In this document: positions 1 through 13,000 of the stretch, piece after piece | Layout of the letters: the number at the start of each line of letters is the position of its first letter | Numbering within the stretch: the stretch's first letter is position 1 | Source: Tubiluchus corallicola | Taxonomy: Eukaryota > Priapulida > Priapulimorpha > Priapulimorphida > Tubiluchidae | Reading direction: 5' to 3' | Length of the DNA: 64,000 bases | Assembly (NCBI GenBank): GCA_030141605.1 | Contig: JAQGDQ010000389.1 | Location: forward strand, 81,592 to 145,591 | Made by a program: the position numbers and the translations under genes | The notes under the pieces: model-generated | What the model saw: the letters and a program-made list of their open reading frames with translations, nothing else | Told to the model about the DNA's origin: nothing | Database searches by the model: none

Positions 1-2652
1 TGGGTAAAGGAAAGCCGTCTGCCTTTGTAAGTTTAGTTACTTCTGTTCTTTTAAGTGGACTTTGCCTAATTTGAGTAGAGTGATTTAATAGCAGACTCTT
101 GCCTGGGAACAAGAAAACATGAACAAGGCAAGGCTCTAGCTAACTGTTAAAACTGTTACTATTACAAAAGCTTAGAATGCTAGGTGTTGTCAAGTGTACA
201 TAAATGATTTGCAAGGTACACGTCTAAACCTTTGACCTTTTGACAATCAATATCAATCGCTGTAACTGCGAAAATGTTTATTATCGATACACTAAAAAAT
301 TCCATTTCCATTCCGTTTTAGCTTTAGCACATGAGAGCCTAACAGCTCGCAGAGAGCAAATATTAACTTTTTAATAAGCACATAAGTTTTTCCCTAGGGC
401 AAAATCCACAAAATGGATTACGTTTGCATTAAACCAGAGTTGGTACGTAAGAGCTTCGCTTTTATGTCATTTATTCAGTATTTGTTCATAAAGGTAATTT
501 ATGAAGTCAATGATATTAGTTCGGTAATATTATTGTGAATAAAAATAAAACTAAGTTTAAAAACAAACAAGTTGACAATCATTCTTTGCAAAGAACATTT
601 ACAGCGTTTGATCATGAAATGTCGTAAGCATTTTGTTTGAAAGCCATCATTTTGAGTTTATTGAATTTGCCTTGTTTGGTTACCAAACCAAACCATAGCC
701 AATCTGCAGGCAAGTGTCAAAGATCAACTAATCAATCTTCTTTCAAGTTTTACCACTCAGTCCGCCTCATGGAGATCTTTCATCTGATGCGTTGCAATCA
801 ACTACATTTCAATTCCAGAAGCAGGCCTATTTGTCTCTATGACACACAGTGTACGTTTTTCCCTCATCGTGAGGCAAAAGGTAATCCTATCTGGACATAA
901 CTAATACCATTGAATTAGTCCTGTCGAAGCGTTTTTATTTGATTGCTTCAGGTTATTGCCGTTCGGCATTCCTGTTTCAGTGAAAAGAAAATTCGTTTTT
1001 TATCCCAAAGCAGAAAATTTTTTTCATACACAAAATGGCCCCCATTCACCCTATAACTTTCAAAGATAAATGTGGCAACAAAATCAACAATGACAGCAAC
1101 GGCAGCAAAAGAGCATGCCAGACAGCAACAGCAGCAGTAGCAACAATGGCAGCAACATCACTCCCACCACCAACAACAACATGCCCAAGCTTAAGTGGTC
1201 CCACATTAAGAAGAGCATTCAAAAAGTGTATTTAGACTCACTCGCTTAAACAAAGTGATTGCAACTGCCTGTTCATTAGCTTAGTGTAAATTACACTAGA
1301 ATAAATGTGAGCTGACTTTTTTTTACAAAGCCAAGGTTATTTTGCGTTCTCTACTACTACTATTAATCATTCACACTAACACACACTCACTGCATGTACA
1401 TCGGGAATTTACGCTAAGTAATGTCGTTGAACTCTTTGCGTTTAAGCAGTCAAGCAGGTTTGTTAAGTGTCATTCACGATCAGATTATGATGAAAATAAA
1501 GACCTAAAGACCTAGCCCAGTGCGTGAGAAGATTTCATTATCTCAAAACATGGAACGAACGCAATGACTCCCAGGCAAATAATTCTGACCTATTTGCCAA
1601 AGAAACTATTATTATCCCGACCTTTTCCTAATGTCTTCATTATCATTTCACCTGCGTACGTTCTTATCGTTTGACTGACAGATAAAGGATTGGTAAATTA
1701 CATTAAGACTTATTATGTCAGGTGCTTGTCATTAAATGACAGGTAATTTTTTGGTAAATTACTATGCACTACAGACATTCGAAGTGGAAAAACATCAAAC
1801 AGCAGTGGAAATTTACCGAGATAATATCAGAGCAGAGCATTGAAAACGAAACCGAAATTTTTCTCTTTCTGTTTAAAAAATATTTCTGGGATATTGTTTT
1901 CCCTGTGAAACGAGTTTTTTAGGAAAAATATTAGCTGGGAATTTACAGCTGCACATCAGTAACTCTTTGAAGTTGAAGTAAGTGTTCAACATTGTTGTTG
2001 CGTAAATAATGACATATGTATAAATCTATGTGCAAAATAGGCATGACTTTGTGCTATGTAAAATGTTATTATTTCGTTTTTTCATTATTGACAGTAAATC
2101 ACCTTTTTTACAATACTTACGACCTTCTTGGTGCAGAAGTCTATTGAAATTGTCGGGCCCTCCTCGGACAGAGCCACCCACTAACTCGTCTGTACCCATC
2201 TTGAATATATTTTTGCTCATCATATGTTTTAGTGGCATGTACAAAGCTTCAAGTAAACTTGTTGCAAACTTTCTAAATAAACCAGAGGAGCTATCCTTTG
2301 TTTGTCAATAAAAATATTCTATACAAATTCATCACTATTTTGCTATTTATAGTAAACCAAATTAGCACATATTTCAACACGACAATAGTGTAAATAGTTG
2401 CTTATATTTAAAATTACATTTTCAGTCTTCTTCCTTTTTAAATTTTAGTTTAGTTTTAAATGAATCAAAAGATCAATGCAAAAAGTTAAAATATCCTCCT
2501 GAAATAAAAAATAAGCCCAAAAATCTTTAAGCATGATCTGCCCAATTTTGAGTGGCCTATACAAGCTATAAGACAAATGGGTCCTGAATATTTGGTAACT
2601 GAAGTTTGAACTGTATTTGAACTCTCAGCAGTCATACGATCAAAATCATGTG
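1..2652. other. Upstream noncoding DNA
   Basis: No coding exon could be supported on either strand. The stretch holds a copy (143-275) of the repeat also present at 47524-47660, a short CAG/CAA-rich patch near 1086-1170, and the duplicated promoter block 1619-1700. The short open frames here look like chance. Confidence 0.5.
1619..1700 (+). repeat. Upstream copy of the Ig-C1q promoter block
   Basis: Shares CCTAATGTCTTCATTATCAT, CCTGCGTA.GTTCTTATCG, and TGACTG..TAAAG...GGTAAATT with 2653-2735, the block just before the TATA box. The same order and spacing over about 80 bp exclude chance. It is either a duplicated regulatory element or the relic of a duplicated gene start. Confidence 0.75.
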
Positions 2653-2735
2653 ATCTTTTCCTAATGTCTTCATTATCATTTTACCTGCGTAGGTTCTTAT
2701 CGGTTGATTGACTGGTAAAGTTTGGGTAAATTCCC
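2653..2735 (+). promoter_or_regulatory. Proximal upstream block of the Ig-C1q gene
   Basis: This is the conserved copy of the block at 1619-1700, ending about 28 bp before the TATA box. Preservation of both copies makes it the best candidate for a regulatory element of this gene. Confidence 0.45.
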
Positions 2736-2762
2736 GCTCCCAGGCACAGTTTTTGAGGCTGC

Positions 2763-2770
2763 TATAAAAG
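2763..2770 (+). promoter_or_regulatory. TATA box of the Ig-C1q gene
   Basis: TATAAAAG lies 80 bp upstream of the ATG at 2850. Transcription would start near 2793-2800, leaving a 5' UTR of about 50-60 nt. The position fits a TATA-driven inducible gene. It sits 28 bp after the conserved block 2653-2735, which is duplicated about 1 kb upstream. Confidence 0.65.
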
Positions 2771-2849
2771 GCAGCAGTCCTATTAACAAAATTATAACAG
2801 CCACAGATCAACGACAAAGTTTTAAGCAGGCGTCAGATCCAGAAGCAAG

Positions 2850-2898
2850 ATGTCAGTCACTGCAAAAGTAGCCATTCTACTGGTATTTGCTGTAAGCG
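2850..2898 (+). CDS. Ig-C1q gene exon 1: signal peptide
   Basis: ATG followed by 16 codons and one base, reading MSVTAKVAILLVFAVSG when joined to exon 2 or similar. It has a short n-region with one Lys and a hydrophobic core (AILLVFAV). The donor is GTAAGT at 2899. It is the only ATG that opens a signal peptide in frame with exon 2. Confidence 0.88.
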
Positions 2899-5800
2899 GT
2901 AAGTGAATTTATTGTTATCTTTTTTGAAAAGCTACTTCTTAGTTTTTAATTAAGCTCTTTTAGGTAGTATAAACAAGTACTTTTGGTACTTTTAGATAAA
3001 AATATTGTGTGGAATAATAGTAATGTTTTTACTAACTCTGACGGTTTATTGTTTACTGCAACTGCTTATGGCTTAGAGGTTGTATGTAGTACTTCCTTTT
3101 GAAATCTATGTGCTAAAATGATGTACCTAATGCTTTGCAATTTTTTTACCTATAATAGTTTTTACAAAAAATATTCAGATCAGATATTTAATCAAATCCT
3201 GGTCTAAGTAAAACTTTACTTGGATATTCTGTGACCTCCTTTGTTGAAAATAATTACTTTTGTTTTTTCTATGTAAATATTTAGCAAGCTGTCATCACAG
3301 TACTGTTTTAGCCCATGTAGACTATTCTGTAAGCCTTCCTGAGAAGTAATTACACATTTGTAATTGCAAGTAATTGATATTTAATATGAACGAATTACAC
3401 TTATAATAAAAAATCGATGTGATTCTAATGTCTTTTGTAAACAAATTAAACAAAACTGGACATAATACGCATCCCTGTGTAACGCCGATATTTACTGGAA
3501 AAAAATCAGATAAATTATTGTTCAAGATTTTAAAATGCTCATTTATAGATGCGTACTTGCTTTTTATTATGTTGTGTGCCTAAATCATATTTTGGCAATT
3601 TTTAAAATAAAAAATGTCTGTAAAACATCAAATGCTTTTTAAGGTAAATAAAGCATGCATAATTATGTAATTTGCCAACTACACTTTTCAAGGCACGTAT
3701 TTAATGTGACGCTTGTGACAATATCTTTAATCCAATTTGTTGTTTCTTAATTATTTTACGTTCGATTAGGTCATTTTCCAGACTTTCATGTATAATTTAA
3801 AAATAGCCAATTATCAAAAATTCACAAACGAATTATTATTGTTTTTGATAGTGTCTCTGACTTACGATTACAGCAAACTTGATCAGTTTCCTCTGCTTTT
3901 TGATGTTAGTTTCTTAAAGTCTATGCTAACGACTACATCTTATGTACAAAATTAGTTATAAACGGCAAAAATTGTAAAGACAAAAATTTGTTTGACTTCG
4001 ATTATTTTGTCTTATAACAAGCTGTATTTCCTTCAAATTTTTCAGTTTTTTTCAAAACGATTTTTGTAAAATATTTTTATTTCATAACTGCAGATCATCA
4101 TTAAATTCTCATCATCATAGTAGCATCATTATTGTCATAATCATCCAACAATATATCACCAACAAAAATGGTGTTAGAAACCTAGAGTGCACAGTAAATT
4201 GCAACCTCTTGTAAATACGTTTTTAATTTGGAGTCATGCTCCAAGTTTGACGTCATACTAAATTATTTAAGTGTTTTCGATTTCCAATAGTAGTGGATTA
4301 ACTCTTGTACATATAAGTAGGTTAGACTAGTGCATAGTGTAAATACAAAGCGATATTAGTAGTCCTATTATAAATGAAACTTGAAGAACGAATTAAACAC
4401 CTTGGTAGTTGCTATGACATGATTATGAATAGAGTAACATACTGAATAAAACAAGAAAATGACCATATTGAGCTATTTGCACATTCAATTAATATGATTC
4501 TATAAGACTAAGTGATTATAGTTAAACAACAATTAGACTTGTTACTGTTAATATGTAAATATGTTATTAAAAACTGTTAGATTCAGCCTATTATTAATTA
4601 CTCCTGTAATTTTTTCTGGTAATTTTTACTTGTTTTTCTTCAGCTGCAAGAAATGAACATCTCGACCAGCAGCCATCCAGATTACCACTTGTTCAAGGTT
4701 CAACAGCAGACCTTGAATGTCATGTTAACATCGAAGAAGTAACTGCCACTTATAAGGTGAAATGGTTCAAAAATGGAAATGGTCTAGAAATTGAAGGACG
4801 GATCTCTTACGTTGACAACAACCCAAAAGAGACAGGAATTTACAAAATTAGAATTGACGACATCAACATTTCAGAAGATGAGGGAACCTACGAGTGCCGA
4901 TATTTCAAAACTCCAGATGAAAAAGAATCAGATTCAGCAGTAATAACCATAATAGGTAAGACACTACAATAAGCATAAATTCCAAAAATTGCTCTTTTTA
5001 TTAACAACTTTCCCTTTTCAGTAAAGACAGTCTTTTTTATTAATTAATATGCTTGTCTAAATTGCCCACTTTCAGTTATTTATATTACTTTGTAATTATA
5101 TAATTATCTCTTTATATCAGTTTTAATACAGCTTTGCGAAGCAATTGTAAAACAAAGATAATTAGAATCAAAATATAAGCTGATGTCAAAATAGATTTTA
5201 TCTGCCAATCAATAGAAATTAGTTTATAAATTACAGTGACAATCAATGAAAATGATACGTAGTCATGTAGCCAGTGATCTGTATTATTAACTATATTAGT
5301 TTAAAAGTACTTTATCTTGATTGATAAGTACAATTTATGCAAAAATAAATATAAAGAATAACAAAAAGATTCTGACATTGAAAATTTTTTCCCTAAATGC
5401 GGTAAAATACATTTGCGAGCATCTCAGAGAACGTGAACAGAATGAGATACTCAACTCAACTCAAACCAGATTTAAAGACACTTGATATAGGAATATTTAA
5501 AAATGGTTAAATGTGTTTATTAGATCTGGACACAGTGTCCCTGTCCCATAACTATCACTGACTAAGGAAACTATTGGATTGCCACAGTTCTTCCTAATTT
5601 TATAAAAGGCGTATCTACCACCAAGTTTTGACATTTTTATTGCTTAAACACCTTAATCAGATTTTCTTGATAACTGGGATACTCAAGTTTAGAACCCAAC
5701 ACTAGCTGTCATATCGTATCTCAATTTATGGAAGGTGTTTGATCTTCTAAGATAAAATTGCATTACTCAAAATTTTCAGTTTTGATGACAATAATTTGTT

Positions 5801-8800
5801 GACTATCGCTTTGAACACTGAATATTTGTATTATTGTTGGCTGTTCTAGCTAGTGTAGGAACACCTCAGGGATCAAGCTTTGGCCTTTGTTGTTTTTACT
5901 TAATATAAACAGTATGCTAGTTCACAAAAGTCGGTGAAAAACATGTGGTGATGACTCAACTTTTTATGACCCAAAAATGAGTTGATGTGCTGTACTGTAC
6001 TTATTTCATCCTGTGAGGGCAGATTTCTACTACCAGCAAAAAAAAGTCATTGAAAAGTCGTACATTGTTGTTATTTATATTTACAGATGCCAGAAGCGAA
6101 TATTTTGACATGCAGCCATCCAGCCTGGGAGTTCCACAAGGCTCAATAGCAGAACTTGAATGTAGAATTAATATGTCACTTGTCTCTGTTATTAGCTATA
6201 ACGTGACATGGCTAAAAGACGGGAAAATTCTTAGTATCTCTCATCGAATATCTTATATGTATGAGAATCCAGTAATAAATGGCCTGCATAGTATTAAAAT
6301 TGTTGCTGTGGGAGTGCCAGAAGACGATGGAACCTACGTGTGTCGATTATTTAAATATCCTGACATTCTGGAAGATTCAGATGAAGCGAAATTGACTGTA
6401 ATAGGTAAGTCATTAATACATATAAACATATTTTATGAAATGTATTCAATGATGTGGCTGTAACTTAATTGCACAGAAATATGGAACTGCTGTAATAAGT
6501 TTTTAATCTTCTTAATATGTAAAGCCTGGTAAAACTTTATGTTGCACAATGAACAAAAATTGGCAATTATTATTAAAACGTGACAGATTCCTGCAAAACA
6601 TTATAGCTAAGAGACTTGAAATTGGCAAGTTGTTACAAGTAAAAGTGAAAAATGTCAAAATTGACGCGAAACAAGTTGTAGAATAATATGATATCTGAAA
6701 TAAGTAAAAGACGTTTCAGATGAAATGTGAATTGGCAAAGTATCCCATATTCGTTGCAGTTTGTAGGATGATGCTGTTAATCAAATTTTGGTTGTGCATC
6801 TTGGCACTACATGTGAGTGGGTACCAAATCATCTGAGAGAACGAGTTAGCTTATACTCAGTAATCATATCTCGTTACATTTCATTTAGTGCCTAGAAAGT
6901 AAAAAGTAAAATATATTACTGAGTTATGAATTTCACTGGAAGCCAGGGTACATAAAACTTCAGCGTGAAAGTGACAGGCAGGGCAGCAGCATTCTATAAA
7001 GTTTAACAGTAATCTAAATTACTAGTAAGGACATGACCTAGTGTAGTATAGTTAGAATTTGCTTCAGTTTATACAACTGATAAAAGATATAAAAGTACTC
7101 TTAAACAAATAGATGTATTTAATGTAAAAGTGAGCACAGTAATAAATATATCTCTGCCTATTAACAACGAGAAATCAATGTAATAGTATGACAAAGAACT
7201 GCCTTTGTACAATTTCTGACCATTTTTCCTTGTGCAGCAACAAAATTTAAACTGTAATAAAAAGGAGGAATATAATTATGAGAAAAATCTGTTTGTTCAA
7301 ATGTTGCTGTACTTATAATAAAACCAGAAAAAGCACAAATGTATAAAGAAAGTATAAGCTAACCTTTTGCTGTAAAGAAAATACTTCTAACATTGTATAG
7401 AGCACTTTGACAGTATTAGGCAAATTTTTGACATTATAATGTGGGTATTTCAGTTTTCATAGAGCCCAATTATTTTTGCCTTTTCATGTGAAATTGACAT
7501 TAAATACGTGACAGAATGTGAACTACTAGGAATCAACAAGTTTGTCAGTTTCAATGCTAAAGTTTCAGTCAAAGTGTCAGTACGTTTATGACTCTAAAAA
7601 AACCAAGACACAAAAAAACCACTACAAGATCAAAAGAGCAAAAGCTAAGTTATTAGTATACAACTAGAAACACCTATGAGATAGAGTTTATAAAAAGTGA
7701 GTTTTATTCTCTTCTGCATTGGCAAATAAACATAACCACAGCAAGGAGCAAGCATTCTAGTGCAAGAAAAAATTCACATATTTTTTTCTCATTGTAAACG
7801 AATCAATCTCTGATGCGTTACTCAACTTGCAACTTGATTCTCGCTCTTTTGATTTTTACCATTGAAACTGGCAATTACTCAATCCCCCATTTGCACTCAT
7901 TATACTACAAACGGACCTTAGTATGCTTCTAACTAATTGACTTTGACTCACTATAATTTTCGTCCAATTGCTAAAAGGATGTCATCATTTTGTTTTTCTT
8001 ATTTAACAGTGGAACCACGGGAAGTAAAAATGTTGTTTAATGATGAAGAAATATTAACAAATCAGGTTACTGTCAGGGCCAACAATTCAGAGGAAACTTT
8101 CAAGTGTATCATTGTAGAGGCCTATCCAACTCCTGAAATTAAGTGGTACTTGGGTAAGTGAATTACGTTCAACATTTCTGTATTTGCTGTTATAGGCCCA
8201 GTATTATTACAAACTAGACAAACTAGAATCCTTTGTGCTTGCTTATAAAAGGCAAAAATTACTAAAACTCCCAGAAATATATCAGACATTCCCTTTAGGG
8301 AATGTTGTCAATATCTTTCATTAGCTCATGTAAGTAGCAGGTTTATACTGTACAGGATAACTTTATTACAGATTATTTGAAATGAGTTAATGGAATGGAA
8401 GTACCTTTTAGTATAAAAGTGATTTATTTTGAAAAATTGCTAAATTTTCTTTCACCGCTGGCCTTAGTAATAATTCTGAACTAATACAAATCTACATTAT
8501 AAATGAGGCAATGGTGGGGGAATACTTGTGTGAGAATTTTTTATTGAAATAGAGTTATTGAAAAAGATTTATGAGTGGGAAAGCAAGAAGGACTGAAACT
8601 TTACCCACATGTCACATGATGGTTGTAGTTATTATGCGTTGCTCTGGTACACTTAACCTTTGACCTACAGCAACTGCGTATGGAGTTGTCGTTCAATACA
8701 TAGTGAGACTGGCATTGTCTCATCAGTTAGTTAACAATTATCAATTCACATTCTTATTTGCAGAGATATTTTCTATTTAACCTTTAGCATGTTATTATAG

Positions 8801-9917
8801 TGCACACATAAGCATTGGCAGCTAATTACCGTGTTTCCATCGAAACCATCCTATTTTGCAGAAGTCTTAGTATTGATGCTTTCACGGGAATTCACGACCT
8901 TATAAGACTGTAGTATAAAGAACCACCAGTAGTAAGGGAGATTTCATAATGGTTGTCAAGAAAGAAACTCAATGCAGTCTGCCAAATGTGTGTGCATTTT
9001 TGTCATTTATGTCGTATGGGAGGCATAAGACGAGAGGCGCAATAAACGATGATATATGATGATACACGATGATATTACAAGTTGTCAATGTTTAATGGAA
9101 TTTTCTGTTAAACTTAAAACGTTTATCTAACTTTTTGAGGCCTGTTAGACTAAAAAATGTTTAGCTGAATTTCCCTAGCCCTGTCAGAGTTCAAACGTTT
9201 AGCTGAATTTCCCTAGCCCTGTCAGAGTTCAAACGTTTAGCTGAATTTCCCTAGCCCTGTCAGAGTTCAAACGTTTAGCTGAATTTCCCTAGCCCTGTCA
9301 GAGTTCAAACGTTTAGCTGAATTTTCTAGCCCTGTCAGAGTTCAAACGTTTAGCTGAATTTTCTAGCCCTATCAGACTTCAAACGTTTAGCTGAATTTTC
9401 TAGCCCTATCAGACTTCAAACGTTTAGCTGAATTTTCTAGCCCTGTCAGACTTCAAACGTTTAGCTGAATTTTTGAACCCTGTCAGAAGTCAAATTGACT
9501 GATGATCCACTTCCAACATTAATGTTATCAGTCTGCCTATTTTGTGTCTTTTAGGTGAAGAAGACATAACTTCTTCTTCTGGACAAGACAATTGGACTAA
9601 TAGTACAACACAACTTGTGACTTCAACTAGCACCTTGAGACATGTATTTTCACGTGGCATGGAGGGTGATGATGGAAAGATCATCAGATGTTACATAACA
9701 GTACATACTCTGCATGTCTCTACTCCAAATATTTCTCTAAATGTTCTTTGTAAGTAGTCTGGAAACTTTTATAAAATGTTTTATATTTGATATGTACAAA
9801 TTTGGCCTTGTGAATGTTTGCTACTGGATGGGTGACGAAGCACCAGTGTTAGAAGCTAGCTGGTTTGAGTGGTTTCATTCGCCATGCTCATTTTAGCAGC
9901 TAACATTATTATTATTG

Positions 9918-10007
<90 letters not shown>

Positions 10008-13000
10008 TGGGAGCTGCTTTTGTTACGTGAGTCAGTTAAAGGAAAATGTCAGAGAAACGGAAAGGTAATTGGCCATCTTGAGGTGAACCACAGCTGGTTG
10101 ATTGATGTTTTGCATTCTGTGTACTGACTGTAGCTATAAATGTATGTGGTGTACTAGTGCATTGTACTAGTGCCAGAATTTAATCTTCTAGTGTCGCATT
10201 TACTGTCTAGGGTTGTTGATGTTCAGAGATGCAGCTTGTCCTGCAAAACATAATCCTGCAGCTTACAAAAGATTTAGTGAGGCTTTGCTTATGATATGTG
10301 CATTAATTAGGAGTGCTGTAATTAAAGTTATCACCTTACAAAGTTTATAGGCTGACACTGCATTTACAAACATTTGCTAATGAGATGCGTATCAAGCTCT
10401 TTGGTTTGGTTGAGGTGAGTACTCTGAGAGTATTCCTCCCTGGCTTTTAAACATTTGGCATTGCATAACTAAATGTTTAGGTTTTGCACTTCAAGAGAGT
10501 AGAAGTACCTATCCTTTATATAAACTATACGTGTCTCTACGTAAAGCTCTGTGTTTAATACTCTGAGTAAAATTTTTTTATTTACTTTTGGTAGATAGAG
10601 CACAGGTGACAAGTGAATCTGTTAAGTGGTGCCTACTGTAATAATAAATATTCTGATAAATCATCCATTTTATCAAGTTAACATGTTACACGAATTTGGA
10701 AACACTAACTATACTTCTATATAAATGTGTCTGAGTTAAAGAAATCTAGTGGCCAAGGCTATTGCTATGTTATATTAATGTCTTGTGTAGAAATGTTGAT
10801 GGATCGGATACAAAGTAAACATTAAGCACCTTGATAGACATCGTATTCTCACTTAGATAATCTATGAGAATAATTTTGATTCTTTATTTGTAGATGAAGC
10901 ACTCACAGTGAACTTAACTATCATTACTGGAAATTCACAGATTTTAATGGTCTCAACATTAGAGCTGAAATGTGAAGCTGATGCTAATCCTTCGCCAACT
11001 CTCACCTGGAAACTGGACGGCAATGTTTTACCTGACACAGGTGATGTCCTTAGAAGATCCGCTGTAGAGACTCAGGATGATGGAGACCAGTGTGAAGCAA
11101 AAAACACTGAAGGTTCAGTCACTTCAAACAGAATCGATGTTTCTGTGCTGTGTAAGTATCACATTTCTGTCTGTAGAATCTGATACTCTTAGCGTCACCA
11201 AATGTAGAATTTTTGTACATTTTCTTTCGATTGTAAACGAGGCAGGTGGCATTTCCCTTTCAGAAATCAGAACCTCTTAAATTAATCATGTTCACTGAGT
11301 CAGTGATTCTTTTTTCGCATCACTTTATTATTTATATGAATTTTCAGCGACACTAGCTTTGTTGCTTTGAAGGTACAGTGGTACTCTTCGATTCGATTAA
11401 TCAGTGGTACTTCTAAAAAGCATCCATTAAATGATAGAAATTTAAAAGTTTAGCTAAAATTCCTTCTGTTGCATTTCTTTTCTTGTTGACCATTGACTTT
11501 AAATTGTGTTATTTGGCTTGAGAGCTACCAAGATGAATCAAAGAGCCTAATTAGGAAATATGGACAATTACTTTTAGACGTTCATCAAAAACTGTCTTTT
11601 GTTTGTTGGTTTCATTCACTAACGGAATCTACTTTATTCTGTCCCGGCATTCAGATACTTAACAACAACAAAAACATAGAGGTAGGTAATGATAATAAAG
11701 GCTATTAGTACTTTCAATAAGACATTTGTATGTGCCCAAAGAGTCTGTTCTACTTATGTAATCTTTACTTGGCTTTTGTGCATTATAATATAGGTAGAAA
11801 CAATAATCATGAGTACCGTTTCGTTTGTAAGCTGGTACTTTTATCATGCGCTAATACGCTAACCTAGCAGTTTTGCTTTGAACCTGTTATTTGCTCATCC
11901 ATTGCAATTAACCTCGTTACCCAAAAAGTTTGGAACTGAACATTTAATAAGTTTCCTTTTGAAGCCCTCGTTTCAGGCTTTCACACTGAATCAGCTAACA
12001 GTCAAAGATGCATGTACAGTAGTTAGCCAGTTTTCCTTGTGACTTACAAGAGTAAGCATCATACAGCAAGCAAGAGCGAATAGTTAGGAACGTTGAAAAA
12101 TGAAGCATAACCGTAAAAATCTAACAGTTAAGGGGAAACTGAAAACTTTAGAGCAGTACAATAAACTTTCGAAGATGGGGCAGAGGTCTGCAGGAGCGCA
12201 GTTAAAAATTTCCCAAAGTACTCTCGGGAGAATATTGAAAAAAAACGGACTTGTGTGATTTAGAAAAGTATACTTTTTAATTTATTAGTAATTCACTAAT
12301 ATTTTTTTACATTTTAACTACACAAGGGAAGTTAGGCATTAATTCGTTTCAAAAATTCATTAAAAACCTTTGCAGTGCATAATGACTCATACTTCTGTAT
12401 CAGTAATATTATACCTATCCATTAATAGGGTCGGTTAATTGGGTCAAAACACTGATTAATCATCCATTTTAGCAATTTAACATACTAATTTGGAAACACT
12501 AACTGTACTTCTATATAAATGTGTCTGAGTTAAAGAAATCTAGTGGTCAAGGCTATTGCTATGTTATATTAACGTCTTGTGTAGAAATGTTGATGGATCG
12601 GATGCCAACGTGAACATTAAGCACCTAGGTAGACACCGTATTCTCACTTAGATAATCTGTGAGAATAATTTTGATTCTTTATTCGTAGATAAAGCTCTCA
12701 CAGTGAACTTAACTATCATTGCTGGAAGTTCAGAGATTTTAGAGGGTTCAACATTAGAGCTGAAATGTGACGCTGATGCTAATCCTTCGCCAACTCTCAC
12801 CTGGAAACTGGACGGCAATGTTTTACCTGACACAGGTGATGTCCTTAGAAGATCTGCTGTAAAACCTGAGGATGATGGAGAATACGAATGTGTAGCAACA
12901 AACACTGAAGGTTCAGTCACGTCTAACAGCATAGATGTTTCTGTGCAATGTAAGTATCACATTTCTGTCTGTAGAATCTGATACTCTTAGCGTTACCAAA

